Shown piece by piece: positions 60,946-64,000 of a DNA stretch of 64,000 nucleotides. The position numbers and the translations under genes were made by a program. The notes under the pieces were generated by a model. The model made no database searches and was not told where the DNA came from. It saw only the letters and a list, made by a program, of their open reading frames with translations. Position 1 is the first letter of the stretch; each line of letters starts with the position of its first letter. This stretch comes from Paenibacillus glycinis (GTDB taxonomy: Bacteria > Bacillota > Bacilli > Paenibacillales > Paenibacillaceae): the NCBI RefSeq assembly GCF_009909185.1, contig NZ_JAAAMV010000001.1:558001-622000 (forward strand), read 5' to 3'.

Positions 60946-60972
60946 TATACTCCGACACGTCGCCTTTGTCAA
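60944..60972 (-). promoter_or_regulatory. Sigma-A promoter of the TetR-MFS operon
   Basis: Minus strand perfect -35 TTGACA (60972-60967), 17-base spacer, -10 TATATT (60949-60944). Confidence 0.9.
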
Positions 60973-61034
60973 ATGAAAAGGAGCCGCGATGCGCCCATCC
61001 TTAAGATGAGTTCATGCGGCTCCCGTTATCCGAG

Positions 61035-62255
61035 TTAAAACCAGTCGTCTTGCCCAGCGGTTTCGACCGCGGTTCGCCAATCCGGGGTAATGGTCAGCGT
61101 TTCCGTCGTCGCGACCGCCTGTTCGATCATCGCATCGAGCGAGGCGATGCTTTCCTCCGCCTTCTCCACGACGGCGAGATTCGGATTCGTCGTCGGATTT
61201 TTCGGCACGAACAAGGTGCAGCAGTCCTCGTACGGCAAAATGGACGTTTCGTACGTGCCGATGGTTCTGGCGATGCGAATGATCTCGTTCTTGTCCATCG
61301 TGACGAGCGGCCTCAGCAGCGGCAGCTCCGCCGTGCGGCCGATGACGTTCATGCTGCTCAGCGTCTGGCTGGCGACTTGGCCCAGGCTGTCTCCCGTTAC
61401 CAAGCCCAGCGCCTCGCGCCTCTCCGCCAGACGCTCGGCGATCCGAAGCATGGAGCGCCGCATCAGCGTAATGATGAGCGAATTATGATTGCTCTGCGCG
61501 ATGGCGGTTTGGATGTCGGTAAACGAGACGAGATGCAGCTTGATCGAAGCCCCGGTGTAATGCGACAGCCGTCGTACCAGCTCGATTACTTTCTCCTTCG
61601 CCTGCTCGCTCGTGAACGGAAAGCTGTGATAGTGGACGGCTTCCAGCTCCAAGCCCTGCCTCATCGCCAAATACCCGGCCACGGGGCTGTCTATGCCCCC
61701 CGAGAGCAGCAGCAGCGCTTTCCCGTTCGTGCCGTAAGGAAAACCGCCCGCGCCCGTTACGACGCTGCTGAAAACATAGGTCCCTTCGGGCTGGATCTCG
61801 ACGCGGAGCTCGACCTCGGGCTCGCGCACGTTCACTTTAAGCCCCGGCAGCCCCCGCAGGACATGTCCGCCGACCAAATGGTTCATCTCCTGCGAATCAT
61901 GCGGAAATTCCTTGTCCACGCGGCGCACGGATACTTTGAACGTCTCCGGCTGCTTCGGCAGCGCGCGCATGACGTCGAGCGCGGCGCTCCTGATCGCTTC
62001 CAGCTCGCTCGCCGACCTGCGGATTGGGCTGAACGAAGCGATGCCGAAAATATCCTTCAGCTTGGGAGCCATCTCCTCGTAGGATTCGCCGTTCAGCACG
62101 ATATAGATGCGGCCGTAGGCGCGGGTGATTTCCGCGCGCGGAAACGCCGACAGCGCCTTTCTGACCTGCTCCGTCATCCGCTTGTCGAACTTTTCGCGGT
62201 TCTTGCCTTTTATGGTGAATTCGCCGAAACGAATCAATATCATATCCGGATTCAT
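61035..62255 (-). CDS. thiI: tRNA 4-thiouridine synthase ThiI
   Basis: Adenylates U8 of tRNA and inserts sulfur from a cysteine desulfurase; in some bacteria also serves thiazole synthesis. 406 residues: N-terminal ferredoxin-like and THUMP domains (1-165), PP-loop LLLLSGGIDSPVAG near 180-193, and QVASQTLSSM further on. It lacks the C-terminal rhodanese domain of the E. coli enzyme, as in Bacillus, so sulfur must come directly from the adjacent desulfurase. AGAGGGA precedes the ATG. Confidence 0.97.
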   Translation of the reverse strand: MNPDMILIRFGEFTIKGKNREKFDKRMTEQVRKALSAFPRAEITRAYGRIYIVLNGESYEEMAPKLKDIFGIASFSPIRRSASELEAIRSAALDVMRALPKQPETFKVSVRRVDKEFPHDSQEMNHLVGGHVLRGLPGLKVNVREPEVELRVEIQPEGTYVFSSVVTGAGGFPYGTNGKALLLLSGGIDSPVAGYLAMRQGLELEAVHYHSFPFTSEQAKEKVIELVRRLSHYTGASIKLHLVSFTDIQTAIAQSNHNSLIITLMRRSMLRIAERLAERREALGLVTGDSLGQVASQTLSSMNVIGRTAELPLLRPLVTMDKNEIIRIARTIGTYETSILPYEDCCTLFVPKNPTTNPNLAVVEKAEESIASLDAMIEQAVATTETLTITPDWRTAVETAGQDDWF

Positions 62256-62259
62256 GCCG

Positions 62260-63429
62260 TCATCCCTCTTTTCGTTCCAGCGGTTTTAATTGCTGCACGA
62301 CCTTCTTCAGCGTCGCGCAAAGCCAATCGATCTCGGTATCGCCGTGCTCGTCCCCGAAGCTGATGCGGATGCCGCTCGATGCCCTTTCCCGGGAAAGGCC
62401 CATCGCGAGCAGAACCCGGCTGGGTTCGTCGCTCTTCGAGGAACAGGCGGATTTGGTGGAAGCCAGTATCCCGTGCTTATCCAGCATATGGACGATGACC
62501 TCCGGTTTCATGCCGGGATACGAGAAGTTCACGATATTGGGAGCAGCCTGTCCGCCGATCTCGCCATCCGCGCTTCCGTTGATCGCGAGCTCGGGCATGC
62601 CCGCGACGCAGGCAAGCAGGCGTTGCCGCAGCGCATGCATCCGCTGCGCCCTTGCCGGCTGGCCTTCGACGGCAAGCCGGAACGCCTTGGCCGCGGCGAC
62701 GATGGCCGGTACGTTCTCCGTACCAGGGCGCAGGTCCCGTTCCTGCCCGCCGCCGCTGTATACCGAGGCAAGCTGCAGGCCAGGACGAATGTAAAGCAGT
62801 CCGACGCCCCTCGGCCCTCCTACCTTATGGGCGGATGCCGAGAAGAGGTCGATTCGGCTGCCCGCGAGGTCGACCGGCATCTTGCCGACGCTCTGCACGC
62901 CGTCGACATGGAAGGCGATATTGCCATGCCGTTTCAGCATGGCGCCGATGTCCGCGATCGGCATGACCGATCCGACTTCGTTGTTCACGTGCATGATGCT
63001 CACGAGCGACGTCTCCCCGGTCAGCGCGGACTCCACGTCGGCGGCGGTTACGAGGCCCGCCTCGCTGGCCGGCAAGTACGTCACCGACCACCCTTCCCGT
63101 TCCAATTGCTTGCATGTATCGTACACGGATGGATGCTCCACCGCCGACGTAATCAGATGCTTGCCTTTTCTGATCATGCTCCTGGCCGCGCCGATGATCG
63201 CCATATTATTGCTCTCCGTGCCGCCTGAGGTGAATATCCAGTCGCCGGCGTCCGTGCCGGCAAAGGATCCGGCGATGACCGTCCTGGCACGCTCCAGCAA
63301 GTTTCTTGCCTCTTGTCCGCCTCGGTGAAGCGAAGACGGGTTCGCGTAATGCTTGGCCATGATCTCCGCCATCGTCCGGATGACTTCTTCATGCGGCGGC
63401 GTCGAAGCGCAGTGATCGAAGTAATGCAT
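62260..63429 (-). CDS. Cysteine desulfurase (NifS/IscS-like, partner of ThiI)
   Basis: PLP enzyme removing sulfur from cysteine as an enzyme persulfide. 389 residues: substrate region YFDHCASTPPHEEV, PLP lysine K202 in SAHKVGG, histidine stretch TSAVEHPSV, and catalytic cysteine C329 in STKSACSSKSDE. Gene order desulfurase-thiI with a four-base gap is like Bacillus nifZ-thiI, so its main role is probably tRNA thiolation. AAAGGAAA precedes the ATG. Confidence 0.95.
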   Translation of the reverse strand: MHYFDHCASTPPHEEVIRTMAEIMAKHYANPSSLHRGGQEARNLLERARTVIAGSFAGTDAGDWIFTSGGTESNNMAIIGAARSMIRKGKHLITSAVEHPSVYDTCKQLEREGWSVTYLPASEAGLVTAADVESALTGETSLVSIMHVNNEVGSVMPIADIGAMLKRHGNIAFHVDGVQSVGKMPVDLAGSRIDLFSASAHKVGGPRGVGLLYIRPGLQLASVYSGGGQERDLRPGTENVPAIVAAAKAFRLAVEGQPARAQRMHALRQRLLACVAGMPELAINGSADGEIGGQAAPNIVNFSYPGMKPEVIVHMLDKHGILASTKSACSSKSDEPSRVLLAMGLSRERASSGIRISFGDEHGDTEIDWLCATLKKVVQQLKPLERKEG

Positions 63430-63463
63430 GTTCGTGTTTCCTTTCGCGTTCGCGTTTCCTATT

Positions 63464-63493
63464 AGTATCGCATAGAAACGAAAAGGAGATCAA
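63464..63493 (-). promoter_or_regulatory. Possible promoter of the desulfurase-thiI unit
   Basis: Minus strand TTGATC (63493-63488), 18-base spacer, GATACT (63469-63464), about 35 bases before the desulfurase ATG. Moderate match to sigma-A. Confidence 0.4.
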
Positions 63494-63573
63494 CGGAACA
63501 GAACCGAAGCCGGCGCACGATGCTGCCGTTTCAGCCTATTCCGCGATCTCCGATTAACCTGTCGTTGCTTGCT

Positions 63574-64000
63574 TTACGCCAAAAACCCGGTCTGCGCGTT
63601 CAGCACTTTCGAAACGTATTGCCGCGTCTCTTCCGGCAAGCGGTCCATCAGCGCCTGGAAGTCGTCGTTCGTCTGAATGCCCGCGCGGTCCACGCGGCCG
63701 GGACCGGCGTTGTATGCCGCCAAGGCGGCCTGTTCGTTGCCGCCGTATTTGTCCAGCAGATAGGCGAGGAATTTGGTGCCGCCCTCGATGTTCTGCTGCG
63801 GATCGAACGAATCCGTCACGCCGAGACTGCGGGCCGTACCGTCCATTAGCTGCATCAGCCCTTTGGCGCCGGCCGACGATTCCGCGCTGGGATTATAGGA
63901 AGATTCCGTATGTATGACGGCTTTGATCAGCGTCGGATCGATGCCGTATTTGGCGGCAGCCTGTTGAATGAGCGCATCGTAGTCGGCCGAACCGCTGCCG
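63574..64000 (-). CDS. Lytic transglycosylase, SLT family (C-terminal part; cut by window edge)
   Basis: At least 141 codons of a soluble lytic transglycosylase-like domain that cleaves peptidoglycan between MurNAc and GlcNAc. The frame is open to base 64000 and reads LIKAVIHTESSYNPSA with the catalytic glutamate (in HTESS), then SSAGAKGLMQLMDGTA, DPQQNIEGGTKFL and AALAAYNAGPGRVD, all typical of the SLT fold. The protein ends 20 residues later in SKVLNAQTGFLA. The N-terminus, with any export signal, is outside the window. It is upstream of the desulfurase on the same strand with a 144-base gap. Confidence 0.95.
   Translation of the reverse strand, partial: GSGSADYDALIQQAAAKYGIDPTLIKAVIHTESSYNPSAESSAGAKGLMQLMDGTARSLGVTDSFDPQQNIEGGTKFLAYLLDKYGGNEQAALAAYNAGPGRVDRAGIQTNDDFQALMDRLPEETRQYVSKVLNAQTGFLA

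Overview
The window is a chromosomal core segment from a moderately GC-rich, endospore-forming Firmicute, most probably of the Paenibacillaceae (Paenibacillus/Cohnella-like). The evidence is the spoIIGA-sigE and sigG genes, spoVD, spoVE, rsfA and a YlaJ-type spore lipoprotein, together with a Bacillus-like gene order, bacillithiol synthesis (bshC), a DapL-type diaminopimelate pathway and a T-box-controlled ileS. No rRNA, tRNA, CRISPR array, prophage or transposase gene was recognised. All genes were read from the sequence alone; no database search was run.

Layout, left to right. Nearly everything up to 38 kb is on the minus strand, so transcription runs from right to left. 0-11 kb: partial dapL, rluD, lspA, a plus-strand YteA/TraR-like zinc-finger gene, a small DUF5665 membrane gene, ileS with a promoter, T-box and terminator, then the division/ylm block divIVA-ylmH-ylmG-sepF-ylmE-pgeF-ylmC. 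11-17 kb: sigG, then a four-gene GntR/ABC-2 transporter operon with its own promoter and operator, then sigE and spoIIGA. The ABC operon separates sigE from sigG, which are neighbours in Bacillus. 17-38 kb: the division and cell wall (dcw) cluster in the order (transcribed) mraZ-rsmH-ftsL-pbpB-spoVD-murE-murF-mraY-murD-spoVE-murG-murB-murA-divIB-ftsA-ftsZ. A 593-base non-coding stretch full of hairpins and repeats interrupts it between mraY and murD.

38-46 kb: a short sigma-region-2-like protein gene divergent from mraZ, a DUF4349 lipoprotein, ahcY, bshC, a DUF3397 protein, panE, rsfA and a DUF2626 protein. 46-56 kb: a COG1565-type methyltransferase, a secreted coiled-coil protein, an orphan solute-binding protein, an unknown protein, then the yla block (PhoH/PIN ylaK, ylaJ, ylaL, an LCP ligase, an unknown protein, ylaH, typA). 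56-64 kb: a membrane protein, two divergent TerC-family genes, an MFS exporter with its TetR regulator and a clear operator, thiI with its cysteine desulfurase, and a partial lytic transglycosylase.

How it works together. DapL makes the diaminopimelate precursor that MurE (with a DNPR motif) adds to UDP-MurNAc peptides. MurA/B/C-type steps through MraY and MurG make lipid II, which PbpB and SpoVD polymerise and cross-link in division and in the spore cortex with SpoVE. FtsZ, FtsA, SepF, DivIVA, FtsL and DivIB build the septum, and SpoIIGA/SigE/SigG take over the asymmetric septum in sporulation. The most unusual items are the structured mraY-murD spacer, the sigma-like microprotein with an ECF-type promoter, the ABC operon between sigE and sigG, and palindromic 22-base repeats upstream of spoIIGA. 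No complete previously undescribed multi-gene system stands out.
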